10,119 bases of DNA from the NCBI GenBank assembly GCA_009602725.1, contig WELB01000067.1, forward strand, positions 1-10,119, given 5' to 3'. This document shows, piece after piece, positions 1-5,699 of the stretch. This stretch comes from Spirogloea muscicola (taxonomy: Eukaryota; Streptophyta; Zygnematophyceae; Spirogloeales; Spirogloeaceae). Position numbers and translations under genes: made by a program. The notes below the pieces were generated by a model. That model worked only from the letters and a program-made list of their open reading frames with translations. It did not search any database and had not been told where the DNA came from. Numbering within the stretch: position 1 is the first letter of the stretch; the number at the start of each line of letters is the position of its first letter.

Positions 1-314
1 TCGCCCCCCCTCCTCGTCGGCAGACCCGGGGGAGCTTGATCAGCCTGCCGTTCGCCCCCGCCTCCTCCTCCCCCGCTCCTGAAAAATGTATTGGCTTGAA
101 TCAGCCTCCCTTTCATTTCAGGCGCACCGCGCCCTTTCCCCTCTCCTGATCCGGAGCTCTTCCCTTATCAGCAGCCGCATCCATTCCTGATCAGGAGCGA
201 GGTGGCGCGCCCTCCCGCCCCACTCCCGGCAGCTCTGGCCTGCAGCGCTGCCATAGCGCCAGCCCGATAGCCAAGGCCGCGCAGTCGGCGGGACAGCTGC
301 AGCTGGTGGCTGCC
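1..314. other. Upstream region with no recognised gene
   Basis: This is a C-rich stretch with several overlapping open frames, none of which I recognise. Two similar short blocks, CTTGATCAGCCTGCC near 37-51 and CTTGAATCAGCCTCCC near 95-110, form a weak direct repeat. The sequence ending at about 120 (pyrimidine-rich CCCTTTCATTTCAG) looks like a 3' splice site, so the Myb-family gene starting near 315 could have a further upstream exon or a 5' UTR intron. The frame of that gene stays open for some distance upstream of 315, which would allow this, but no donor can be assigned. No promoter motif stands out. Confidence 0.4.
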
Positions 315-621
315 ATGGCAGCAGCTGGCATGCCGGGCGCAGGCTGCGACGGCGGCAACAACCCCTCGTCGCCGATGGCAGCGCCGCCATCGCCAATAGC
401 GCCAGCTGGCGGGAGTACTCCGGCGCGCGGGGGTATGGAGCGCATCCCCGACCTCAATCTGGCCATCGAGGAGCAGCCAGTGCTGGCCAGAGGTGGAGGC
501 GCAGGCAGCAGCCCAGCCGACGACGTCGGGGGCATCTGGAGACATGAGTGGGTAGTGACGCTTTTACACGCTAAAGGAGCCGCCGACGAGGCCAGGAAGG
601 AGAGCGGCATGGGCAGACGAG

Positions 622-717
622 GTGAGCACCGGTCTGCACTGTTGCGTCATCGTTGCGAAACGGTCTTCTGCGACAACTGGTGTCACTGAACGACTCACCG
701 CCTCTTGTCTCCTTCAG
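622..717 (+). other. Spliceosomal intron (96 bp) in Myb-family copy 1
   Basis: The donor is GAG|GTGAGC at 621/622. The acceptor is a pyrimidine-rich run ending CTCCTTCAG at 717, with a plausible branch-point region (TCACTGAACGACTCAC) about 20-35 bases upstream. Splicing joins a codon split after its first base (G621 + GC) and continues in the frame that encodes the second half of the Myb/SANT-like domain. Read-through instead gives a stop at 687-689. The exact phase match and the tryptophan spacing across the junction are the reasons for the call. Confidence 0.7.
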
Positions 718-1059
718 GCCAATCGCTTGCTGCGTGGGAAGGAGTTTTGGCAACCATTAAGGCGAAACATCCGAGCTTTAACAAAGACATGTTAGCCTGC
801 CTCACCAAGCACCTGCACCTCGATAGATTCCACGAGGAGGAGAAGAGGAAGAGGGGCACTATCGGCGAGGCAACATCAGACCTTCGCGGCAATGCGGCCG
901 AGGTTCAACATTATCGAGTCATATCGGGGATGTCAGAGCACTGCAGCACATCTTGATTGCGCCGCCTGCTCTGCCGATCTTCCGGGCATGGCGCCCAGAC
1001 AGGAGGCCTCGACGAGTCAGTGGAAGAGGAAGGCCGATACACAGCTGAATCGGCTGGAG

Positions 1060-1143
1060 GCGCTATTGTCTCGAGTTCTAGGACTTGTACAGCAACAGGA
1101 AGCGCTATTGCCTAGACTTGTAGGACTTGTAGAGCAGCAGCAA
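1060..1143 (+). repeat. 42-bp in-frame duplication inside the coiled coil
   Basis: Two adjacent 42-bp units (1060-1101 and 1102-1143) both begin GCGCTATTG and encode ALLSRVLGLVQQQE and ALLPRLVGLVEQQQ. Fourteen residues equal two heptads, so the duplication lengthens the coiled coil without changing register. The copy at 2147-2526 has only one such unit at this place. Confidence 0.8.
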
Positions 1144-1159
1144 GCGGATATGCGGGACA

Positions 1160-1563
1160 TTTAATTCCCTGCTCAGCAGGCTAGTTGAGAAGCTGTAGTA
1201 AGGGCCGGCAGCCATCTCTCTAATTGCAGGACGTTGCTGTACAAAAACTGTTCAGACTGTCAACCAATCTGCCTTTTTCCAAAATGTTTGCAGGATTACG
1301 AGATCCTGCTTAGCATGATGATCAATAAGCTGTAGTAGGGGCCGCCAGGGCTCTGACAGCCAACGGCTATGTACAAACTCCTTGACAAACAGTCAAATCG
1401 ATTTGACTCTTCCAAGCATTGTCGCAGTTCATGCTATCCTCACAGTCCGACGAGTCCCTCAGCATGTCTTGCTGTGCATAAAGAGAAAGTTTCCGTGTGC
1501 TTGGGATAAAGTAAGGTCAAAATGGCCAAGTACAGGGGCAAGCACGTCTAGTGACGTACATCA
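1160..1563 (+). repeat. Harbinger-type element 3' flank, copy 1 (inverted match to 4880-5283)
   Basis: Beginning at the 3' end of the Myb-family gene, this segment matches the reverse complement of 4880-5283 with scattered differences. Landmarks in the same order in both are GTAAGGGCCGGCAG, ACTGTCAACCAATCTGCC, AGGGCTCTGAC, TCAAACCGATC or TCAAATCGATT, CCGACGAGTCC, TGTCTTGCTGTGCAT or TGTCTTACTGTGCAT, ATGGCCAAGTACAGGGGCAAG, and GACGTACATCA. The match stops just after that last motif. At the other copy the same point lies close to the transposase 3' end. Confidence 0.75.
1166..1436 (+). repeat. Degenerate tandem duplication (about 137-bp unit) in the 3' flank of Myb copy 1
   Basis: Unit 1 (about 1166-1303) and unit 2 (about 1304-1436) align along their length. 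Both carry CCTGCT(C/T)AGCA, then AAGCTGTAGTA(A/G)GGGCCG(G/C)CAG, then GTACAAA, then CAGTCAA...ATCT/TTTG, then TTCCAA. The unit starts inside the last codons of the Myb-family gene, so each unit carries a copy of the gene's stop-codon context. The same two-unit arrangement is present in inverted orientation at about 4960-5280, so the duplication predates the split of the two element copies. Confidence 0.65.
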
Positions 1564-1693
1564 CACACTACAAGTTGACCCGCTCAGTACCACGGGTCAA
1601 TACATGCAGGTCGCTAATCGATGCCTGAATACCAGATGGCAGATCCAAGCCCTTCTGCCACCAACTAGAGCTCCACCAGCTTTCTGGTCCAAT
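1564..1693. other. Spacer with no recognised feature
   Basis: This runs between the end of the Harbinger-type flank and the first non-LTR fragment. An open + frame passes through it (1382-1834), but only its last part has recognisable similarity, so the frame here is probably accidental. It contains a small inverted repeat, TTGACCCG ... CGGGTCAA, at about 1576-1600. Confidence 0.4.
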
Positions 1694-1962
1694 GCCGCTC
1701 GCTCATTATCTCAGGTCTTCCGTATGCGCCTTTCCATTCCCCTCCACGCCTTGCACCTGCATGCCGGCCGTGCTCTCGCTGCAGCTGGCTTTCGTCAGGG
1801 GCATTGCTTTCCGGCTGCTAGTCTTCCGAATTAGCGGCTCCTCACTCGTGGTCGTTGAGTCATTCATCCCACCCAAGTTCTGAGACAGCGCTTTGGGCCC
1901 CTTCGAACTTTGTCAAGTCTTTCTGGGCTGGCTTTCCACAGCCCTTGGCCCCCTTTGGGAGA
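1694..1962 (+). pseudogene. 3'-end fragment of an RLE-type non-LTR retrotransposon (copy 1)
   Basis: The frame through 1694-1834 reads SLSQVFRMRLS ... ALHLHAGRALAAA, matching the last part of the nuclease-domain protein seen intact at 9822-10119 (SLAQVYRMRLAVSLQRSMARALHLRAGRALAAA). About six residues (the QRSMAR region) are missing in frame. After the protein similarity the nucleotide match continues through a degraded GCGGCT motif and into the family 3' UTR: GCGCTTTGGGCCCC, then ACTTTGTCAAGTCTTTCTGGGCTGGCTTTCC, then ACAGCCC, near 1889-1950. No reverse transcriptase part is present, so this is a 5'-truncated copy, the usual result of incomplete target-primed reverse transcription. Confidence 0.6.
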
Positions 1963-2039
1963 GCAATCTCTCACTTTCTGGTGAAAAGCATGAGCCTGAG
2001 CACGCTGCAAACAGGCCAACACTCGACGTCGCAAGAGAG

Positions 2040-2112
2040 AAAGGAAATTGCTCGCCCGCAGAGGGTAGGGGCTGGGAAAGGCCAGCCCAAAGAAAGGACA
2101 AGGTCCAAAGAG
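2040..2112 (-). mobile_element. Inverted non-LTR 3' UTR fragment
   Basis: On the minus strand this reads GGCTCTTTGGACCTTGTCC, then TTTCTTTGGGCTGGCCTTTCCCAGCCCC, then TACCC...GCGGGCGAGCAATTTCC. That is the 3' UTR tail shared by the copies at 2691-2856, 3016-3110 and 8947-9110. With the + copy at about 1905-1950 it forms an imperfect inverted repeat around a roughly 110-base loop. It contains the family's own hairpin (GGGCTGG ... CCAGCCC). Confidence 0.6.
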
Positions 2113-2146
2113 CCAACAGGTGCCGGGGGAAACAAAATAATCACAG

Positions 2147-2526
2147 CTAGACACGAGACGACAGCTTCTCAACCAGCCTGCTGAGCAGGTCCCGGGAATC
2201 CGCTTGCTGTTGCTCTACAAGTCCTACAAGTCGAGTCAACAGCGCCTCCAGCCGATTCAGCTGTGCGTCGGCCTGCTGAATTGTCGAGGCGTCCTCTCTG
2301 GGCGCCATGCCTGGAAGATCGGTAGAGCAGCCGCCGCTGCCAAGATGTGTTGTAGGGCCCTGATGTTCCTGATAGGCGTCGATGACGTTGAATATCTCGG
2401 CCGCTCTGCGAGGGTTGGATGCCGCCTCGAGGCTCGTGCCCCTCTTCCGGGGGTCCTCCAGATTGGAGCTGCTGCCATTGGCACAGCCGTCCTTGGCCGG
2501 CATCGCTGCCAGCTCGGCTTAATGTG
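2147..2526 (-). pseudogene. C-terminal coiled-coil fragment of the Myb/SANT-like protein (copy 2)
   Basis: An uninterrupted minus-strand frame from the ATG at 2503 to the stop at 2147 encodes 118 residues: a polar segment (SSSNLEDPRKRGT), then AAEIFNVIDAY, then DLPGMAPREDAS, then a coiled coil (LNRLEALLTRLVGLVEQQQ ... LLSRLVEKL). It aligns with the C-terminal half of the gene at 315-1198. Nucleotide similarity continues upstream to about 2526 (encoding KLHIK in another frame), but the Myb/SANT-like domain is absent, so this is a fragment and not a full gene. The C-terminus diverges after the EKL codons, running into unrelated sequence and the non-LTR UTR fragment. An alternative is a shortened coiled-coil-only protein that could bind and titrate the full-length partner; nothing here shows it is expressed. 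Confidence 0.6.
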
Positions 2527-2535
2527 CAGCTTCAA

Positions 2536-2605
2536 AGCACAGCGACCCAGGTGGCCACTGGGTGCTCTTTGATATGGTTATATTACTACTATATGATGAG
2601 CTTTT
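2536..2605. repeat. Flank shared by Myb-family fragments 2 and 3
   Basis: AAAGCACAGCGACCCAGGTGGCCACTGG, followed by an AT-rich TTATATTACTACTATATGATGAGC and TTTTAG, matches AAAGCACAAGCGACCTAGGTGGGCCCACTGG and the AT-rich stretch at about 5934-6015. Both lie just upstream (minus-strand sense) of a truncated Myb-family C-terminus. At copy 3 an extra segment of about 300 bp (5636-5932) lies between. The two fragments therefore descend from one already rearranged ancestor. Confidence 0.6.
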
Positions 2606-2690
2606 AGTCCGCGCGCGCGTGCTACACCTTCGTGCCGGCCGAGCACTCGCTGCTGCCTCTGGCTTTTCTGGCCGGGGGACCCCCTTCCAG

Positions 2691-2856
2691 AAAGAAAGGG
2701 CTCGCCCATTGAGGATAGGGGCTGGACAAGCCAGCCCAAAAAAGAATGAACAAAGAACGATAAGGGGGCCAGAGGAAGCCAGAGGAAGCGCTAAGAAACC
2801 AAAGCACACAGAGAAAGAAAGCAGCTACAAATTACTCAGTAACCCCTGCTCAGTAA
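2691..2856 (-). mobile_element. Inverted 5'-truncated non-LTR 3' end inserted in copy 2 (insertion 1)
   Basis: On the minus strand this is the family 3' end from the protein stop region (GCAGGGGTTACTGAG) through the UTR (TTCTTAGCGCTTCCTCTGG, TTTTTTGGGCTGGCTTGTCCAGCCCC, AATGGGCGAGCCC) to a short TTTCTTTCT tail. It is flanked by ACCCCCTTCCAG (2679-2690) and ACCCTTCCAG (2857-2866), which differ only in C-run length and look like a target-site duplication. Within it, a local duplication of GGAAGCCAGAGGAAGC lies near 2775-2790. Confidence 0.7.
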
Positions 2857-2956
2857 ACCCTTCCAGGCGCCTAGCATCTCTAATCTGCGGCTGCTTAGCA
2901 GGGGTTACTAAGTGATTCGTAGCAGCTTTGCTTCGTTTTGTGCTTGCATTTCTTAG

Positions 2957-3015
2957 GGAGAAGGGCTCGCCCATTGAGGATAGGGGCTGGAAAAGTCAGC
3001 CCAAAAAAGAATGAA
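2957..3015 (-). mobile_element. Very short inverted non-LTR 3' tail inserted in copy 2 (insertion 2)
   Basis: This 59-bp segment on the minus strand is only the terminal part of the 3' UTR: TTCATTCTTTTTTGGGCTGAC, the hairpin loop, AGCCCC, TATCCTCAATGGGCGAGCCC, and a short TTCTCC end. It separates TTCTTAG (ending 2956) from TTAGCGCTT (starting 3016). TTAG is present on both sides and fits a 4-bp target duplication. The intact order TTCTTAGCGCTT is seen near 8985. Confidence 0.65.
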
Positions 3016-3107
3016 TTAGCGCTTCCCCTGGCCCCCTTCTCGTACTTTGTTCATTCGTTTTTGGGCTGGCTTGTCCAAAAGCCCCTCCTCAATGGGCGAG
3101 CACTTCT

Positions 3108-3200
3108 TTGTTAGTCCACTCCCCAGCTCCCTGCTTTGCCACCTCCCCCGGGGGTAGCGGCCCGCGGGGGGGCCCGAGCAGAGGACACGTGGCGGGCCGC
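3108..3200. repeat. GC-rich repeat, copy 1 (direct match to 6019-6109)
   Basis: TCCACTCCCCAGCTCCCTG ... CACCTCCC, CGGGGGTAGCGG, GGGGGGCCCGAGCAGAGGACACGTGGCG here corresponds to TCACTCCCCACCTCCCTC ... CACCTCCTCCC, CGGGGGTGGCGG, GGGGGGCCCCCGAGCAGAGACACGTGGCG at the other copy, in the same orientation. Each copy is preceded by TTAG or CTAA. It could be an end of the Harbinger-type element (such elements target TWA), but no inverted partner was found, so the role is unproven. Confidence 0.55.
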
Positions 3201-3629
3201 AAACTTGGCCTCCACCGTGGCAGGCCGGAGCCGCCGCAGTGTGAACGCCTCACCGATGGACGGCCCCCCCGCGCCGTTAACTTCTTTCTAACTGCACGCT
3301 AGGCCGGTAAGGGCCGGGATACTAGGCGCGGCATCAAGCAGCTCCAGGCCCCAGCAGCAGCGCCGCCGCCTGCAGCCTGGTCGAGCGCCCCCGCAGGCGC
3401 GAGCTCCCTTCTCCCGCTGCCGACCAGGCCTGCAGGCATGGGGCGCCCCATGCCTAAGCGGTGGCGGATGTGCTGCATCGCAACAACATCCTGGCCTGCT
3501 GGCGGCTGGGCGCCGGGCAATGCAGCTCAGGATCATGGCTGTCGTGGCATGATGATGCTGCACGGGGAAGAGGAGTGAGCACCGCGCCGCCTGTGGAGCT
3601 CCACCCAGCCGACCGGCTGTCTCCAGCAG
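3201..3629 (+). other. Region upstream of the transposase, no recognised coding
   Basis: This GC-rich sequence probably holds the 5' UTR and N-terminal coding part of the transposase. A short frame from the ATG at 3438 runs to a TGA at 3576-3578. The sequence GGA|GTGAGC there, followed by CTGTCTCCAGCAG near 3617-3629, could be a donor and acceptor of a very short intron (about 55-60 bp) leading into the recognisable transposase sequence at 3630. The donor resembles that of the Myb-family intron (GTGAGCACC in both), but the length is small and the coding upstream is not recognisable. Confidence 0.3.
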
Positions 3630-3901
3630 CCGCAGGTCGACTTCGACGAGCAGGGCTTCCGGAAGCGCGTGAGAGTGTCGCGCAGAGTCTTCGACAAGCT
3701 GGTCCGGGGCTCACGGCGGCACGATTGAGAAGCGGGACACGGAGTTCAGAGCAGCTGTGCCGGTGGCAGCAAGACTTTTTGGCCACGCTGCACCGCCCGG
3801 GCAACCTAAGCCAAATCAGGGCCACAACCGATCTTCTCGAGACAGCGGCGTGCAGAAGCTTATGAATCACCATTGAAGAATTTGACGTTCACATTTGCTA
3901 A
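3630..3901 (+). pseudogene. PIF/Harbinger transposase, N-terminal part (frameshifted)
   Basis: Three frames must be combined to follow the protein. VDFDEQGFRKRVRVSRRVFDKLV is read to about 3704, LTAAR in the next frame, then EKRDTEFRAAVPVAARLF in the third to about 3785. The pattern RVSR..FD.LV ... DT.FR.AVP matches the region before the catalytic domain in PIF/Harbinger (HARBI1-type, DDE_Tnp_4) transposases. Downstream, RPGNLSQI and VQKLMN ... IEEFDVHIC, again in different frames, are probably a degraded helix-turn-helix. At least three indels separate this block from the open catalytic frame, so the protein cannot be made from the sequence as it stands. Confidence 0.6.
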
Positions 3902-4139
3902 GCGGGAGTGTCTACCATGGCTTTCAAAAGCATCATGATAATCAACCATTCGTGCGTGCAAATCAAAATCAGACGATTTGTCAAAGCTTCTAATGCCCTT
4001 TCCAAAGTTAAGCGAGAGACTCGTTGACGAACTTGTTCAATAGCTCTTTGTTCCTCATATCGACTAGTCCCATAGAGTCCTCTAATCGCTTGGACCCCTC
4101 ATCTGCACTCTTACTCAATTCGCTAGCATCAACATCAAA
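3902..4139. other. AT-richer segment between the transposase N-terminus and catalytic block
   Basis: This interval has clearly lower GC than its surroundings and no transposase-like reading. It is either an intron or inserted foreign DNA. For an intron, a GT occurs at 3908 and AG dinucleotides at 4139-4142 just before the catalytic block, but there is no good pyrimidine tract. On the minus strand, part of it (4008-4140) is open and reads a hydrophilic, helix-like peptide ([18 protein letters not shown] ... [12 protein letters not shown]). That could be a fragment of another gene, or chance. Confidence 0.35.
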
Positions 4140-4142
4140 GAG

Positions 4143-4766
4143 GTGCTGATAGCCATCAGAGACATCCTGCTGCCGGAGCAACTCAAGTGGCCGGTGCACA
4201 AGGAGATGGCCGGCATGGCCGCCAGTTTCCAGAAGCTGGCAGGCATCCCATACGTCATCGTCGCAGTCGACGGCTCGCACATCCCAATGATGGCTCCAAG
4301 TGATCATGCCGCAGTCTACTACAAGCGAAAGAGCCACTCCGTGGTACTGCAGGTGGTCGCTAACGTAAACCGCAAGATTTGGCAATTCGACGTCGGCCGG
4401 TGCGGCAGCATGCACGACTCCACGGTCTTCTCGCAGAGCAGGATCGGCCTGGCGTGCGCGAGAGGGGAGCTTGGATACTACTGTTTGCTTGGGGATGCAG
4501 CCTATCCGCCGCGCCGATTCATGTTGAATCCTTACAAAGGACGCCGGGAGGGGTTGTCAGCCCTTCAAAAGGACTGGAAGTACAGGCAGTCAAGGTCCAG
4601 AGTGGTGGCCGAGCAGGCATTGGGACTTCTCAAGGGGCGGTTCAGACTTCTTCAGAAGCGGGTGGACATCCCGCTCAAGAATGTGCCCCTCCATGTCGGG
4701 GCGTGCATCGTCTTGCACAACATGTGCAAGACATTGACGACAACGATGCGGTCGATGCCGACTTGA
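4143..4766 (+). CDS. PIF/Harbinger transposase catalytic domain (DDE_Tnp_4 family), partial
   Basis: An open frame of 207 codons, starting at a valine codon and not at an ATG, carries the full catalytic core of a HARBI1-type nuclease. The order is VLIAIRDILLPEQLKWP; IVAVDGSHIPMMAP (first catalytic Asp in DGSHIP); YYKRKSHSVVLQVVA; GSMHDSTVFSQS; LGDAAYPP (second Asp); YRQSRSRVVAEQALG (catalytic Glu) followed by LLKGRFRLL; and VLHNMC. All three acidic residues of the DDE triad are present. The family cuts and pastes DNA between terminal inverted repeats with a 3-bp TWA duplication, together with a Myb/SANT-like partner. The homologous protein extends upstream (broken, 3630-3901) and downstream (frame changed after the LHNMC motif). 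Recognition of the family is strong; whether any product is functional is doubtful. Confidence 0.88.
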   Translation: MLIAIRDILLPEQLKWPVHKEMAGMAASFQKLAGIPYVIVAVDGSHIPMMAPSDHAAVYYKRKSHSVVLQVVANVNRKIWQFDVGRCGSMHDSTVFSQSRIGLACARGELGYYCLLGDAAYPPRRFMLNPYKGRREGLSALQKDWKYRQSRSRVVAEQALGLLKGRFRLLQKRVDIPLKNVPLHVGACIVLHNMCKTLTTTMRSMPT

Positions 4767-4840
4767 TGCTAGACTACGAGCCCGCGGACGAGGACAACAC
4801 CAACCACTCCAATGTCCAAGAAGCGGCTCAAGGCGCTTAG
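4720..4840 (+). pseudogene. Transposase C-terminal acidic tail in a shifted frame
   Basis: After the LHNMC motif the open catalytic frame turns into low-information residues and stops at 4766. One base offset gives QDIDDNDAVDADLMLDYEP ... DEDN and a TAG stop at 4838-4840. Harbinger transposases commonly have an acidic segment right after LHN.C, so this frame is the more natural C-terminus. A single-base deletion near 4727 would explain the shift. The Myb-family flank begins only about 40 bases further on. Confidence 0.55.
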
Positions 4841-4879
4841 AGGAGGGATGCACTCGCACGCCCCCTTGATGCGCACCCT

Positions 4880-5283
4880 TGATGTACGTCGTCAGACGTG
4901 CTTGCCCCTGTACTTGGCCATATTGACATTCGCTATCAAATACACGCAATTTTTGTCTTCATGCACAGTAAGACATGGTGCTGGACTCGTCGGGACTGTG
5001 ACGATCGCATGGATTTATAGTTTGAAAGATTCAGATCGGTTTGACTGTTTGCAAAGAATCTGTAACAATACCGTTGGCGGTCAGAGCCCTGCCGGCATTT
5101 ACTACAGCTTATTGATTATTTTCATTGATCATCCTGCTAAGGATAGTCTCATCCTGCGAACATTTTTAGAGGGAGGCAGATTGGTTGACAGTCTAAGAAG
5201 TATTTGTACAGCAAATTCTTGCAATTAAATGCTGCCGGCCCTTACTACTGCTTCTCCATTGATCTGCTGAGCAGGGACTTCAT
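4880..5283 (-). repeat. Harbinger-type intergenic flank, inverted copy of 1160-1563
   Basis: Read on the minus strand this segment follows the 3' end of Myb-family copy 3 and matches the flank of copy 1 over its whole length, including the two-unit duplication. It lies between the transposase stop (4840, plus strand) and the Myb-family stop (5245-5247, minus strand). It is therefore the shared intergenic space of two convergent genes. Confidence 0.75.
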
Positions 5284-5635
5284 GTCCCGCAAATCCGCTT
5301 GCTGTTACTCTACAAGTCCTACAAGCCAAGTCAATAGCGCCTCCAGCCGATTCGCCTGTGCGTCGGCCTCCATCTTGCTGACTTGTCGAGGCGTCCTCTG
5401 TGGGCGCCATGCCCGGAAGATTGGCAGAGCAGCCGCCGCCGTCAAGATGTGCTGTAGTGCCCTGATATCCCTGACATGCTTCGATGACGTCGAAAGTCTC
5501 GGCCGCTCTGCGAGGAGTTGAGGCCGCCTCGCCGCTCGTGCCCCTCTCCCCCGGGCCTCCAGATTGAAGCTGCTGCCGTTGGCACAGCCGTACTTGGCCG
5601 GCATCGCTGCCACTCGGCTTAATGTGCAGCTTCGC
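5245..5635 (-). pseudogene. C-terminal fragment of the Myb/SANT-like protein (copy 3, broken)
   Basis: Minus-strand similarity to copies 1 and 2 runs from KLHIKPSG (near 5630) through RGTSGEAASTPRRAAETFDVIEA and NLPGMAPTEDASTSQQ to the coiled coil (ANRLEALLTWLVGLVE) and a terminal SLLSRSMEKQ, with the stop at 5245-5247. A frameshift lies near 5385 between the last two parts. A nonsense codon (TAA at 5305-5307, where copy 2 has CAA) sits inside the coiled coil. The Myb/SANT-like domain and intron are missing; a CGG repeat lies where they would begin. Its convergent position beside the transposase marks it as the partner gene of the same element. Confidence 0.62.
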
Positions 5636-5699
5636 GGCGGCGGCGGCGGCGGCGCGGCGGCGGCGGCGGCGGCGGCATCGGCGGCGGCGGCGGCGGCGG
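5634..5699. repeat. CGG trinucleotide microsatellite
   Basis: About 66 bases are nearly pure CGG/GCG units, interrupted by a GCG phase slip near 5654 and a CATCGG near 5677. On the minus strand it would encode polyalanine or polyproline in an open frame that continues to about 5826. It abuts the point where the Myb-family similarity ends. Confidence 0.9.

Larger units (their letters stand above)
315..1198 (+). pseudogene. Myb/SANT-like DNA-binding protein of a PIF/Harbinger-type element (copy 1, broken)
   Basis: Seen: exon 1 (315-621, alternative ATG at 435) and exon 2 (from 718) join in phase across a GT-AG intron. The spliced frame reads an Ala/Pro/Gly-rich leader, then MERIPDLNLAIEE, then a block with spaced tryptophans (IWRHEWVVTLL ... 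SLAAWEGVLATIKAKHPSF ... CLTKHLHLDRF). This spacing suits a Myb/SANT or trihelix-like three-helix DNA-binding domain, although the third-helix Trp is missing. A basic linker (KRKRGT) follows, then a Leu/Gln coiled coil (LNRLEALL). Compared with the copies at 2147-2526 and 5245-5635, about two bases are missing near 902, moving the coiled coil to the frame starting at 892. A further indel near 1160 makes an early stop at 1162-1164; the family's expected stop is 1196-1198. Known: PIF/Harbinger elements usually encode such a partner, which brings the transposase to element ends in the nucleus. Inferred: this copy is dead as written. It could instead be a host trihelix-like gene, but the transposon context argues against that. 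Confidence 0.62.
2607..3110 (+). mobile_element. RLE-type non-LTR retrotransposon 3' end (copy 2), split by two inverted insertions
   Basis: The plus-strand element reads ALHLRAG-type coding sequence (VLHLRAGRALAAASG, 2607-2690). It is interrupted at 2691, resumes at 2857 with the end of the protein (PSISNLRLLSRGY, stop TAA at 2909-2911) and the 3' UTR (GTGATTCGTAGCAGCTTTGC ... TTCTTAG), is interrupted again at 2957-3015, and resumes with TTAGCGCTTCCCCTGGCCCCC ... TTTTTGGGCTGGCTTGTCC and the terminal AATGGGCGAGC near 3100. The uninterrupted order is visible in the copy at 8821-9080, which makes the breakpoints clear. Confidence 0.72.

Noticed and set aside
191-610. Minus-strand open frames opposite the Myb-family first exon
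   Set aside because: These are low-complexity Ala/Pro/Arg-rich readings antisense to the exon whose splicing and domain pattern are supported.
3575-3629. A certain second intron, in the transposase N-terminus
   Set aside because: GTGAGC and CAGCAG sites exist, but the intron would be only about 55 bp and the upstream coding is not recognisable, so it is mentioned only as a possibility.
4008-4415. A minus-strand gene across the transposase start
   Set aside because: Most of the frame is antisense to the DDE catalytic block. Only the 4008-4140 part is worth noting, and it is listed as a finding.
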